A stretch of 64,000 bases of DNA from Tropicimonas sediminicola (lineage in GTDB: Bacteria; Pseudomonadota; Alphaproteobacteria; Rhodobacterales; Rhodobacteraceae). Below, one piece after another: positions 48,993 to 57,419 of this stretch. The position numbers and the translations under genes are program-made. The stretch covers positions 62,001 through 126,000 of the forward strand of contig NZ_FZOY01000011.1 in the NCBI RefSeq assembly GCF_900188335.1, in the 5' to 3' direction. Position 1 is the stretch's first letter; every line of letters begins with the position of its first letter. The notes below the pieces were generated by a model that had not been told where the DNA came from, made no database searches, and saw only the letters and a program-made list of their open reading frames with translations.

Positions 48993-49763
48993 ATGAGCGA
49001 CCACCCGATCTTTCCCGATCTCGCAGGCGCATCGGTGTTCATCACCGGCGGCGGCTCCGGCATCGGGGCGGCCCTGACCGAGGGCTTCCTGCAGCAGGGC
49101 AGCCGCGTGGCCTTCGTCCAGCGATCGGACGCCGGCGCTTTCTGCGACGAGATGGAGCGCCGGACGGGCAACCGTCCGCTGTTCCTGCCCTGCGACATAA
49201 CCGACACCGCCGGCCTCAAGTCCGCCATCGAGGCGGCCGCGCAGGCGCATGGCCCGGTGCGGGTGCTGGTGAACAACGCCGCCAATGACCAGCGGCACGA
49301 CACGCTGGAGGTCGACGAGGCTTTCTGGGACGCCTCGATGGCGATCAATCTCAAGTCCTACTTCTTCGCCGCTCAGGCGGTGATCCCGGGGATGCAGGCC
49401 GCCGGCGGCGGGTCGATCGTCAACATGTCCTCGATCAGCTACATGATGGCGGACTGCGGCTATGCCCCCTACATCACAGCGAATGCCGGCATCACCGGTT
49501 TGACGCGGACGCTCGCGCGCGAATTCGGCCCCGACAACATCCGCGCCAACGCGGTGATGCCGGGCATGGTGGTGACCGACCGGCAACTCGAGAAGTGGTT
49601 GACGCCGGAAGGCATGGAGGCACACATCGACCGGCAGTGCCTCAAGCGGACACTTGCGCCCGACGACATGGTCGGGGGCGTTCTTTTTCTCGCATCCAGC
49701 GCGTCTGCAGCCATGACGGCGCAGGCGCTGGTGCTCGACGGTGGGGTGGTGACGACAGGATGA
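48993..49763 (+). CDS. SDR-family dehydrogenase (probable galactose 1-dehydrogenase) with Asn in place of the catalytic Lys
   Basis: A 256-residue short-chain dehydrogenase. It has the TGGGSGIG cofactor motif (residues 18-25), NNAANDQRHDT, Ser 147 in SSISYMM, and Tyr 160. The expected YxxxK reads YITAN, so residue 164 is Asn (codon AAT). Sequence features such as ALAREFGPDNIRA-like, EKWLTPEGMEAHIDRQCLK and LFLASSASA match the pentose/galactose dehydrogenases related to Caulobacter XylB. The predicted reaction is galactose to galactonolactone with NAD(P). The start at 48993 has GAGGAG seven bases upstream; there is an 87-base gap after the alpha-galactosidase gene. Its TGA overlaps the dgoK ATG. 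Confidence 0.85.
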   Translation: MSDHPIFPDLAGASVFITGGGSGIGAALTEGFLQQGSRVAFVQRSDAGAFCDEMERRTGNRPLFLPCDITDTAGLKSAIEAAAQAHGPVRVLVNNAANDQRHDTLEVDEAFWDASMAINLKSYFFAAQAVIPGMQAAGGGSIVNMSSISYMMADCGYAPYITANAGITGLTRTLAREFGPDNIRANAVMPGMVVTDRQLEKWLTPEGMEAHIDRQCLKRTLAPDDMVGGVLFLASSASAAMTAQALVLDGGVVTTG

Positions 49764-50668
49764 GCAGATTGGACTGGATCGCAGTTGACTGGGGCACCTC
49801 GTCGCTCCGGGCCTGGGGGATCGGTACGGACGGCTCCGTGCTCTGGGCCGAAAGCTCGCCGACCGGCATGGGCGGCCTCGCACCGGAGCAGTTCGAGCCG
49901 ACCTTCCTGGCGCTGGTCGCCCCGCATGTCGGCCCCTCGGAGCGGATCGAGGCGATCGCCTGCGGCATGGTCGGCGCGCGGCAGGGCTGGGCCGAGGCAG
50001 GCTACCGAGCGGTGCCCTGCACCCCGCTCTCTCCCGATCTGACCGCCGCCCCGACGAGCGACCCGCGCCTGAGCTTCCGGATCATCGGCGGGCTCAGCCA
50101 GGCCGATCCGGCCGATGTGATGCGCGGCGAGGAAACCCAGATTGCCGGCTTCCAGGCGCTCAACCCGAAGTTCGACGGCGTGATCTGCCTGCCCGGCACC
50201 CATAGCAAGTGGGTCCATGTCAGCGCGGGCGAGGTCGTGAGCTTCCAGACCTTCATGACCGGCGAACTCTTTGCCGCGCTCGCCGGCCACACTGTGCTGC
50301 GTCATTCGGTCGGCGGCGAGGACTGGGACGACGACGCCTTTGCCGAGGCCGTGGACGACGCGGTCTCGCGCCCCGAGAAGCTGGCCGCGCGCCTGTTCGG
50401 CCTGCGCGCCGAAGGGCTGCTCAATGGCCTGCCCGCGGCCGCCGCGCGGGCGCGGCTCTCGGGCCTGCTGATCGGAGCGGAACTCGCCGCCGCCCGCCCC
50501 TACTGGCTGGGCCAGAACATCGCCATCGTCGGCGCCACCGGGATCTCCGGACGCTACGGCGCGGCGCTGTCCGGCCTCGGGGTCACGGCGACGCTGGCCG
50601 ATGGCGACGCGATGGTCCTGAAGGGCCTGATCGCCGCCCGGTCGAACACCACGGAGATACCCACATGA
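49760..50668 (+). CDS. dgoK: 2-dehydro-3-deoxygalactonokinase
   Basis: Phosphorylates 2-dehydro-3-deoxygalactonate (KDGal) with ATP in the De Ley-Doudoroff route. The 302-residue protein has the family's nucleotide-fold start LDWIAVDWGTSSLRAWGI, then MRGEETQIAGFQ, the CLPGTHSKWVHV signature, and FMTGELFAALAGHTVLR. The ATG at 49760 overlaps the preceding stop. It is followed by its natural partner, the aldolase DgoA, with another ATGA overlap. Assigning the galacto rather than gluco sugar depends on family identity plus context (alpha- and beta-galactosidases in the operon). Confidence 0.94.
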   Translation: MSRLDWIAVDWGTSSLRAWGIGTDGSVLWAESSPTGMGGLAPEQFEPTFLALVAPHVGPSERIEAIACGMVGARQGWAEAGYRAVPCTPLSPDLTAAPTSDPRLSFRIIGGLSQADPADVMRGEETQIAGFQALNPKFDGVICLPGTHSKWVHVSAGEVVSFQTFMTGELFAALAGHTVLRHSVGGEDWDDDAFAEAVDDAVSRPEKLAARLFGLRAEGLLNGLPAAAARARLSGLLIGAELAAARPYWLGQNIAIVGATGISGRYGAALSGLGVTATLADGDAMVLKGLIAARSNTTEIPT

Positions 50669-51270
50669 GCCGCCCCATCATCGCCATCCTGCGTGGCATC
50701 TCGCCCTCCGAGGCCGCTCCCGCCGCGCTGTCGCTGCTCGACGCGGGCATCGACAGGATCGAGGTTCCACTCAACTCGCCCGACCCGCTGGAGAGCATCC
50801 GCGAAATGGCCGTCGCGGTGGGTGACCGGGCGCTGATCGGCGCGGGCACCGTGCTCACCGTCGCGCAGGTCGAGCAGGTCGCCGAGGCCGGCGGCAAGCT
50901 CGTGGTCTCGCCAAACTGTGTGCCCGAGGTGATCCGGGCCACCAAGGCGCTTGGCATGGAATCCTGGCCGGGCATCTTCACCCCGACCGAGGCCTTCGCC
51001 GCACTCGAGGCAGGCGCCGACGGACTCAAGCTCTTTCCCGGCAACATGGCCGGACCGGACGGTCTCAAGGCCTTGCGCGCCGTATTGCCGCCGAAGACGG
51101 AGGTCTACGCCGTTGGCGGGGCCGGACCGGAGAACTTCCAGACCTGGCTGAGCGCAGGAGCCGACGGGTTCGGCATCGGCTCGGCGCTCTACACCCCGGG
51201 CATGGACGCCGGAGACATCTTCGCCCGCGCCACCCGGATCGTGCAGGCCTACGACGCCGCAACCTCATGA
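50665..51270 (+). CDS. dgoA: 2-dehydro-3-deoxy-6-phosphogalactonate aldolase
   Basis: Cleaves KDPGal to pyruvate and glyceraldehyde 3-phosphate, the last step of the pathway. The 201-residue class I aldolase has IIAILRGISP, the catalytic Glu 33 in DRIEVPLNSP, GAGTVLTVAQVEQV, and the Schiff-base Lys 122 in GADGLKLFPGNMAG. AVGGAGPENFQTWLSAGADG is the phosphate-binding loop region. Start and stop overlap neighbours by ATGA. Because the trio dgoK-dgoA plus the SDR is present, only galactonate dehydratase is needed to complete the pathway, and that gene is not in this operon. Confidence 0.95.
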   Translation: MSRPIIAILRGISPSEAAPAALSLLDAGIDRIEVPLNSPDPLESIREMAVAVGDRALIGAGTVLTVAQVEQVAEAGGKLVVSPNCVPEVIRATKALGMESWPGIFTPTEAFAALEAGADGLKLFPGNMAGPDGLKALRAVLPPKTEVYAVGGAGPENFQTWLSAGADGFGIGSALYTPGMDAGDIFARATRIVQAYDAATS

Positions 51271-52127
51271 CACGGATCTTCGACCCCACCCCCTGCCGGC
51301 TCGGCGAGGGGCCGCTCTGGCATCCGGCGCTCGGTCAGCTCTTCTGGTTCGACATCCTCGACCGCAAGCTGCTGACGCGCCGGGACGGCGACACCCGGGT
51401 TTGGCAATTCGACGACCACGTCTCGGCCGCCGGCTGGCTCGACGAGACGGCGCTTCTGGTGGCCTCCTCGAGCGCCCTGTTCCGGTTCGAGCTCGAGACC
51501 GGCGCGCGGGAAGACATCTGCCCGCTCGAAGCCGACAATCCCGATACCCGCTCCAACGATGGCCGGGCCGATCCCTGGGGCGGCTTCTGGATCGGCACGA
51601 TGGGCTTCAACGCCGAAGACGGCGCCGGGGCGATCTATCGCTACTTCCGCGGCGAATTGCGCAGGATCCTGCCCGGCATCACCATCCCCAACGCGATCTG
51701 CTTCGACCCCGATGGCGGGCACGCCTGCTATTGCGACACCCGCGAGCACGTCATCCGACGGCTGCGTCTGAACGAGGCCGACGGCTGGCCGGAGGGCGAG
51801 TCCGAGGTCTTCATCGACATGCGGGAGCATGACTGGGGGCCGGATGGCGCCGTGATCGACGCCGACGGCAGGTTCTGGAATGCGCAATGGGGCGCCGCGC
51901 GGGTCGCCGTCTACGACCGCGACGGCCGCCTGACCGAAACCGTCCCGCTCGGCGCGCACCAGACCTCCTGCCCCGCCTTTGGCGGCGACGACCTTTCTAC
52001 CCTCTTCGTGACCTCCGCCCGCGATGGTCTTCCCGAAAGCGCCATCGTCGCGCGGCCCGAAAACGGCATGACCTTCGCCGTCGAAGCTGTCGGCAAGGGC
52101 CAGCCCGAACACAAGGTGATCCTGTGA
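51267..52127 (+). CDS. SMP-30/gluconolactonase-family lactonase
   Basis: A 286-residue six-bladed propeller lactonase that would open galactono-lactone to galactonate. Metal ligands of the family are visible: Glu 14 in CRLGEGPLWHP, Asn in SNDGRADPWGGFWIG, Asn in GITIPNAICF, and Asp in SARDGLPESA. IPNAICFDPDGGHACYCDT is a typical blade. The ATG at 51267 overlaps the dgoA stop. Its place right after dehydrogenase, kinase and aldolase argues for galactonolactone rather than another lactone, but substrate specificity is inferred. Its stop overlaps the GTG of the beta-galactosidase. Confidence 0.9.
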   Translation: MTRIFDPTPCRLGEGPLWHPALGQLFWFDILDRKLLTRRDGDTRVWQFDDHVSAAGWLDETALLVASSSALFRFELETGAREDICPLEADNPDTRSNDGRADPWGGFWIGTMGFNAEDGAGAIYRYFRGELRRILPGITIPNAICFDPDGGHACYCDTREHVIRRLRLNEADGWPEGESEVFIDMREHDWGPDGAVIDADGRFWNAQWGAARVAVYDRDGRLTETVPLGAHQTSCPAFGGDDLSTLFVTSARDGLPESAIVARPENGMTFAVEAVGKGQPEHKVIL

Positions 52128-54028
52128 AACCTGCACTCGGCGTCTGCTACTACCCCGAACACTGGCCGGAGGAGATCTGGGCCGAGGACGCGGCCCGCAT
52201 GGTCGAGGCCGGCCTCACTTGGGTCCGGATCGGCGAATTCGCCTGGTCGCGGCTGGAAGCGCAGCCGGGGCAGTTTACCTTCGACTGGCTCGACCGCGCG
52301 ATAGAGACGCTCGGCACCGCCGGGCTCAAGGTCGTTCTCGGCACACCCACGGCCACGCCGCCGCGCTGGATGGTCGAGAAGCATCCCGACATGCTCGCCG
52401 TCGACGCCGAGGGCCGGCCGCGCAAGTTCGGCTCGCGCCGTCACTATTGCTTCAGCCACCTCGGGTACCGCGAGGAATCCGTCCGCATCGCCCGGATCCT
52501 CGGCGAACGCTACGGCCGCAATCCGCATGTGCAGGCCTGGCAGATCGACAACGAATACGCCTGCCACGACACGACCGTCAGCTATTCCGCCGCTGCCATC
52601 GCCGGCTTCCGCAACTGGCTGGCGCAGAAATACCAGTCGCCGGATGCGCTGAACCGCGCCTGGGGCAACGTCTTCTGGTCGATGGAATACGCCGATTTCT
52701 CGGAGATCGATCCGCCGGCGCTGACCGTGACCGAGCCGAACCCCTCGCATGTGATGGATTGGCGCCGCTATTCGAGCGACCAGGTCGTCGCCTACAACCG
52801 GGTCCAGGCGCAGGCGCTGCGTCCGCTGACCGACGCTCCCCTTATCCACAACTACATGGGCCGCGTGCTGGAGTTCGACCATTTCGATACCGGCGCCGAT
52901 CTCGACATCGCGAGCTGGGACAGCTACCCGATCGGCTTCCTGTCCGACCGGCTCGAGGACACCGCCGAACACAAGCGCCGCTTCCTGCGTCAGGGCGACC
53001 CGGACATGCAGGCGTTCCATCACGACCTCTACCGCGCCGTGGGGCGCGGCCGCTGGTGGGTGATGGAGCAGCAGCCCGGCCCCGTGAACTGGGCCCCGCA
53101 CAACCCCGCCCCGCTGCCCGGCATGGCGCGGCTCTGGGCCTGGGAAGCCATTGCCCACGGCGCGGAAGCGGTCTGCTACTTCCGCTGGCGGCAGGCCCCC
53201 TTCGCACAGGAACAGATGCACGCCGGCTTGCTGCGCCCGGACAGCGCCCCCGCTCCGGCGCTTGCAGAGGCCGCTCAGGTCGCCCGCGAGATCGAGGAAA
53301 TGCCAGACGTCACCCCGGCGCAGGCCCGCGTGGCAATCCTGTTCGACTACCCCTCGTCCTGGGCGTGGGAGACCCAACCGCAAGGCGCCGACTTCGACTA
53401 TTTCCGCCTTGTCACGGAGGTCTATCGCGGGCTGCGCCGGCTGGGCGTCAACGTCGACATCCTGCCACTCGCCGGCGCCGACCTCTCGGCCTACAAGCTC
53501 GTGCTCGGCCCCGGCCTCTTCACCCTTCCCGACGCGCTGCGCGCGGCGCTCGCGACCCACAGCGGGCTTGCCATCCTCGGCCCGCGCACCGGCACCCGCA
53601 CGCCGAACTTCGCCATCCCTGTGCCGCTGCCTCCGGCGCTCCCGGGCCTCGACACCACGATCGCACTCACCGAGAGCCTGCCCAACGGCGCGGAGGAACC
53701 GCTGGAAGCCGGGGGATGCATCGGTCGCTGGCTCGAACGGCTCGAAGGCAGCGCCGAGGTCGTGGAGCGGACAACGGCTGGCCAGCCGGTGCTGGTCCGC
53801 TCCGGTGGCCTGCATTACCTCGCCGGCTGGCCGGACCCGGAGGCGATGGTTCGTATCCTGCGCAGCGCCTGCGCCGAGGCCGGCGTCGCCACGACCGACC
53901 TGCCGGACGGCCTGCGCATCCGCGACACTGCCACCCATCGCTTCTACATCAACTACGCGCCCGAACCGCTGAACCACGATGGCGTGACCGTGCCCGCGGC
54001 AGGCGTCACCTGGACGCCGTTCCGATGA
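52124..54028 (+). CDS. Beta-galactosidase, glycoside hydrolase family 42
   Basis: A 634-residue intracellular beta-galactosidase. The acid/base is Glu 144 in QIDNEYACHD, and the nucleophile is Glu 315 in WWVMEQQPGPVNWAP; both sit in a TIM barrel (residues about 1-390). A trimerisation domain with a glutamine-amidotransferase-like fold follows (AILFDYPSSWAWETQPQGAD on), then a small C-terminal beta domain (RFYINYAPEPLNHDG). The start is the GTG at 52124, overlapping the lactonase stop. GH42 enzymes act on lactose, galactooligosaccharides or galactan fragments. Having both alpha- and beta-galactosidases implies the importer serves several galactosides. Confidence 0.93.
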   Translation: MKPALGVCYYPEHWPEEIWAEDAARMVEAGLTWVRIGEFAWSRLEAQPGQFTFDWLDRAIETLGTAGLKVVLGTPTATPPRWMVEKHPDMLAVDAEGRPRKFGSRRHYCFSHLGYREESVRIARILGERYGRNPHVQAWQIDNEYACHDTTVSYSAAAIAGFRNWLAQKYQSPDALNRAWGNVFWSMEYADFSEIDPPALTVTEPNPSHVMDWRRYSSDQVVAYNRVQAQALRPLTDAPLIHNYMGRVLEFDHFDTGADLDIASWDSYPIGFLSDRLEDTAEHKRRFLRQGDPDMQAFHHDLYRAVGRGRWWVMEQQPGPVNWAPHNPAPLPGMARLWAWEAIAHGAEAVCYFRWRQAPFAQEQMHAGLLRPDSAPAPALAEAAQVAREIEEMPDVTPAQARVAILFDYPSSWAWETQPQGADFDYFRLVTEVYRGLRRLGVNVDILPLAGADLSAYKLVLGPGLFTLPDALRAALATHSGLAILGPRTGTRTPNFAIPVPLPPALPGLDTTIALTESLPNGAEEPLEAGGCIGRWLERLEGSAEVVERTTAGQPVLVRSGGLHYLAGWPDPEAMVRILRSACAEAGVATTDLPDGLRIRDTATHRFYINYAPEPLNHDGVTVPAAGVTWTPFR

Positions 54029-55023
54029 CCCGCGCGCCCTTCGGCAGCACCCGGTCCGGCACCCCCGTCGAACGGATCACGCTGAACAACGGCGCGATGC
54101 GGGCCAGCGTGCTGACCTACGGCGCGACGCTCCAGAGCCTCTACCTTGACGGGCTTGACCGGTCGCTGACCCTCGGCAGCCCCGACCTCGCCGGCTACGC
54201 CTCCGGCGCCTTCGGCTATTTCGGAACCATCGTCGGTCCCGTCGCCAACCGGATCGGCGGCGCAACGACCCGGTTCCGGGGGCGCCGCCTCGACTTCGAA
54301 CCCAACGATGCCGGCGTGAACCACCTGCACGGCGGCAGCACCGGGCTCGGCGGCAAGGTGTGGCAGGTCGAGGCCGCCACGGACACCCGGCTCCTGCTCA
54401 GCTGCACGGCGGCCGATGGCGAAGGCGGCCTGCCCGGCAACCGGCGCTTCGAGGCCGAGTTCACCCTGGGCGACGGCCTGGACCTTACCCTGGCTCTCCG
54501 GGCGACGAGCGACGCGGCGACGCTCGCGAACCTCTGCAACCACAGCTACTGGAACCTCTCGGGAAACCCGACCTTCGACGGCCACACGCTCCAGGTCGCC
54601 GCCCGCGCCTACCTGCCCACCGACGCCACGGCCCTCCCCACCGGCGAGGTCCGCCCTGTCGACGGAACGCCACTCGATTTCCGCGCGGCCCGTGTCCTCA
54701 GCCCTGCAGACGTGTTCGATACCAACCTCTGCCTCGCCGAGGCGCGCCGCACGCTCGCGCCCGCCGCAACCCTGACCGCGCCGGACGGCCTCGCCATGAC
54801 GCTGGAGACGACCGAGCCCGGCCTCCAGCTCTACGACGCCCGCCACATGCCCGTCTCCGGCGCGGAGGGGCTCGACGGCCGCCCTTGCGGCCCGCGATGC
54901 GGTATCGCCCTCGAGGCGCAGGGATGGCCCGACGCGCCCAACAAACCCGGCTTCCCAAGCATCGAGCTCGAGGCGGGCGAAACCTCCGAACAGGTGACGC
55001 GCTTCCACTTCTCGCGCCCCTGA
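54025..55023 (+). CDS. galM: Aldose 1-epimerase (galactose mutarotase)
   Basis: Interconverts alpha- and beta-galactose, so both hydrolase products can reach the dehydrogenase. The 332-residue protein has the conserved GTIVGPVANRIGG, VNHLHGGSTGLGGKVW, the catalytic His in NLCNHSYWNLSG, and the catalytic Glu in IALEAQGWPDAPN near the C-terminus. Last gene of the operon; its ATG overlaps the GH42 stop. An intrinsic terminator lies downstream, shared with the convergent phytase-like gene. An upstream ribosome-binding site is not obvious, in line with translational coupling. Confidence 0.94.
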   Translation: MTRAPFGSTRSGTPVERITLNNGAMRASVLTYGATLQSLYLDGLDRSLTLGSPDLAGYASGAFGYFGTIVGPVANRIGGATTRFRGRRLDFEPNDAGVNHLHGGSTGLGGKVWQVEAATDTRLLLSCTAADGEGGLPGNRRFEAEFTLGDGLDLTLALRATSDAATLANLCNHSYWNLSGNPTFDGHTLQVAARAYLPTDATALPTGEVRPVDGTPLDFRAARVLSPADVFDTNLCLAEARRTLAPAATLTAPDGLAMTLETTEPGLQLYDARHMPVSGAEGLDGRPCGPRCGIALEAQGWPDAPNKPGFPSIELEAGETSEQVTRFHFSRP

Positions 55024-55050
55024 TCTTCCTGGCTCAAATACCCTCGCCGA
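55024..55050 (-). repeat. Family B element, short copy 2
   Basis: Immediately after galM; on the minus strand CTTCGGCGAGGGTATTTGAG then CCAGGAA. Only the tail of the longer elements (GAGGNTATTT and CAGGAA) is present. Confidence 0.4.
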
Positions 55051-55080
55051 AGGCACGCGCGCAGCAGCGCGCGGAACGAA

Positions 55081-55110
55081 ACGGGGCGCCCGGTCTCCCG
55101 CGCGCCCCGT
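55081..55110. terminator. Terminator between galM and the phytase-like gene
   Basis: A 9-bp stem ACGGGGCGC / GCGCCCCGT with a 12-base loop. On the minus strand it is followed by TTCGTTCC, on the plus strand by CCGAATTTCC. It lies in the gap between two convergent genes and may serve both. Confidence 0.6.
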
Positions 55111-55136
55111 CCGAATTTCCACCTGTCAGGCAGGGA

Positions 55137-57311
55137 TCACTCGGCCATGCCGATCGAGAAGAACAGCGTCTCGCCGGAATGGTCGTCGATGCCGTCGTTG
55201 TCGGTCGAGACGAAAATCTCGCCGGTCGCGTCGATGGCCAGGCCCTCAACCTTGTCCTGGACGTAGCCGTTGAGCTGCAGCAGGTCAGGGATCAGGTCGC
55301 GCACCTCCTCCTTGCTCACCACCGGCAGTTCGCCGCCGAGCGCAGCCGGCACCATCTCGGCAGCCGGCACGCGGTAGACCTTCTTGGTCACCGCCGCATC
55401 GCCGATCAGGTTGTCGCGCTCGACGACGTAGACCCAATCGCCATGGGCGACGATCTCGGACAGACCGACCCAGCCGGAGTCCGGCGCGGCCTTCGGGTAG
55501 TGCACGGCGCCCCATTCCCCGGTCTCGAGGTTGTAGGCCACGAGCTTCGCGTGATGCATCGGATCACCGCCCCACTCACGCTGAACCGCCATCCAGAGCG
55601 TGTCGCCGATCTTGGTGACACCCTCGAAGCCGAAACGGGTCTCGCCGACCAGAAGCTCTGCCGGCAGGCCGATCTCTTCCTCGATCGCGCCTTCGGCGTC
55701 CACGCGGTAGAGCGCATGCGGGATCACGTGGTCGGTGCGGCCCTCGGAGGCGAGCCAGAAGCCGCCGTCGCCGTCGAGCGCGATGCCTTCCAGGTCGAGC
55801 TTCTGGGCCGGCTGCCCCTCGCGGGTCACGCGGATCGCCTCGACGATCTTTGCCGGATGGCCGGTCGCGTCGATCTTGAAGATCGTCGGCTGCATCCCGT
55901 AGAAACTGTCGTTCACGGCGTAGATCATGCCGGGAACCTCGGCGTCCGCGACCATGCCCGAGATCGCGCCCCAGCCGACCGGCGCACCGTTCTCCATGGT
56001 GATGCCCCCGGAAGTCAGCATCGGGTAGGCGGCGTCGCCCTCGGCCATCTCGAAGATCATCACATGGGCACGCACGCCGCCGTCCGGGCCAAGGTCGGTC
56101 TCGTTGGCGGAGACCAGCAGGTTGCGCTCGGGGATCGCCACGTAGCCCTCGGGCCCGATGCCGGAGGGAAGCAGCTGCTTCAGCACCGGGGCGGACGGGT
56201 CGGTCGCGTCGTAGACGCCGACCACCGAGGCACGCTCGGCGCCGATGAAGATGTAGGGCGTGCCGCCGAAGGTCGCGACCTCGACCGACTCGGGCTCGAC
56301 GCCCTTGTTGCCCGAACGGCCCTCGGGATAGTGGCCGATCTCCGCCACGGCATACTCGAACGACGCGCCGTCCTCGTAGACGACCGAGCCGTCCTTGCTG
56401 AAGATCGTCCAGCCACGCGAGCCGCCGTCCATGTCGCCTTCGTTGGCGGTGACGAAATAGTCGTCGTCCAGCCACTTCACGGCATCGGGTTCGCGCAGGC
56501 GGCCCATCTGCTCGCCGTCGAAGGTCAGCGCGCCTTCCTCGTCGACATCGATGTTCTCGAGGTCGACCCCACCAGCGGAGAAGTTCGCCAGCAGCGTGCC
56601 GTCACGGGCAACCACGGCGATGTGGTTGTTCTCCTGCAGCGTCACCACCGTCTCGCCCAGACCGTTCACGTCGACGAATTCCGGCTCCGGATCTTCCGGG
56701 GCGACCTCGGCCAGGCCGGTCAGCTCGACCGTCTTCAGCGTATCGCAGACCGCGGTGTTGTCGGCGGCATCGATCATCGCGAGGAACCCCGCGGGCATCT
56801 GGCCCACGCGGCCGTCGCCGGCTTCCTCGTCGCGCTCGTTCTCGATGGCCACGACGACATAGGAGCCGTCCTTGGCCGCGGCCACCGAATCCGGCTGACC
56901 GCCCAGATCGCAGGTGCCGACGATCTCCTTGCCCGCAATGTCGATCACCGCGAGGTGGCCCGAGGGGTCGGTGTAGCTCTCGGAGGTGTTGACGCCGACA
57001 TAGGCGCGGTCGCCGATGATCGCGACCGAGGTTGGCTCACCGTCCAGCGCGATGTTGCCCAGCGGCTTCGGCGCCGCGGCATCGGTGATGTCGATCAGAC
57101 CGATCACGCCAAGCGGGCTGTCCGTGTAGACCAGCGTCATGCCATCCGGCGTCGCCGCGATGATCTCGGCAGAGGTCTCGCGCGCGGCGTCTTCACCCTC
57201 GGCCATGTTCAGCGGCGTTGCGAAGGAGGCGATGCGATTGAAGGTCATCTCCGCATGCGCCGAGCCGGCGACAAGAGCCAGCACCGAGCTGACGGTCAGT
57301 AGTCTGTTCAT
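55137..57311 (-). CDS. Secreted esterase-like activity of phytase domain protein with an N-terminal choice-of-anchor I / LVIVD-type propeller
   Basis: A 724-residue exported protein. The signal peptide is MNRLLTVSSVLALVAGSAHA (cleavage after AHA). Residues about 25-400 form a repetitive propeller-like region (TSVAIIGDRAYVGVNTSES, HLAVIDIAGKEIVGTCDLGG, EPDAVKWLDDDYFVTANEGD, GVYDATDPSAPVLKQLLPSG), as in choice-of-anchor I proteins. Residues about 410-720 match the esterase-like phytase domain (GITMENGAPVGWGAISGM, KLDLEGIALDGDGGFWLASE, TRFGFEGVTKIGDTLWMAV, DKVEGLAIDATGEIFVSTDN). Likely periplasmic phosphoesterase activity on phosphate esters. A Pho-box-like site 69-86 bases upstream suggests phosphate control. 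Confidence 0.85.
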   Translation of the reverse strand: MNRLLTVSSVLALVAGSAHAEMTFNRIASFATPLNMAEGEDAARETSAEIIAATPDGMTLVYTDSPLGVIGLIDITDAAAPKPLGNIALDGEPTSVAIIGDRAYVGVNTSESYTDPSGHLAVIDIAGKEIVGTCDLGGQPDSVAAAKDGSYVVVAIENERDEEAGDGRVGQMPAGFLAMIDAADNTAVCDTLKTVELTGLAEVAPEDPEPEFVDVNGLGETVVTLQENNHIAVVARDGTLLANFSAGGVDLENIDVDEEGALTFDGEQMGRLREPDAVKWLDDDYFVTANEGDMDGGSRGWTIFSKDGSVVYEDGASFEYAVAEIGHYPEGRSGNKGVEPESVEVATFGGTPYIFIGAERASVVGVYDATDPSAPVLKQLLPSGIGPEGYVAIPERNLLVSANETDLGPDGGVRAHVMIFEMAEGDAAYPMLTSGGITMENGAPVGWGAISGMVADAEVPGMIYAVNDSFYGMQPTIFKIDATGHPAKIVEAIRVTREGQPAQKLDLEGIALDGDGGFWLASEGRTDHVIPHALYRVDAEGAIEEEIGLPAELLVGETRFGFEGVTKIGDTLWMAVQREWGGDPMHHAKLVAYNLETGEWGAVHYPKAAPDSGWVGLSEIVAHGDWVYVVERDNLIGDAAVTKKVYRVPAAEMVPAALGGELPVVSKEEVRDLIPDLLQLNGYVQDKVEGLAIDATGEIFVSTDNDGIDDHSGETLFFSIGMAE

Positions 57312-57379
57312 AGGGAACCCCCGTTGGATTTCACGGGGGGATCTGTGGCCACGAACGACGACGCTCAGGTAACGGCTAT

Positions 57380-57397
57380 GTTTCAGTTTGATGAAAG
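57380..57397 (-). promoter_or_regulatory. Candidate Pho box upstream of the phytase-like gene
   Basis: Minus strand CTTTCAT-CAAA-CTGAAAC. Compared with the PhoB repeat CTGTCAT-N4-CTGTCAT, the first half matches 6/7 and the second 4/7, with the correct 11-base period. It lies 69-86 bases before the start codon. Confidence 0.35.
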
Positions 57398-57419
57398 CTG
57401 AGGCCTACGGGGCGGTTGG

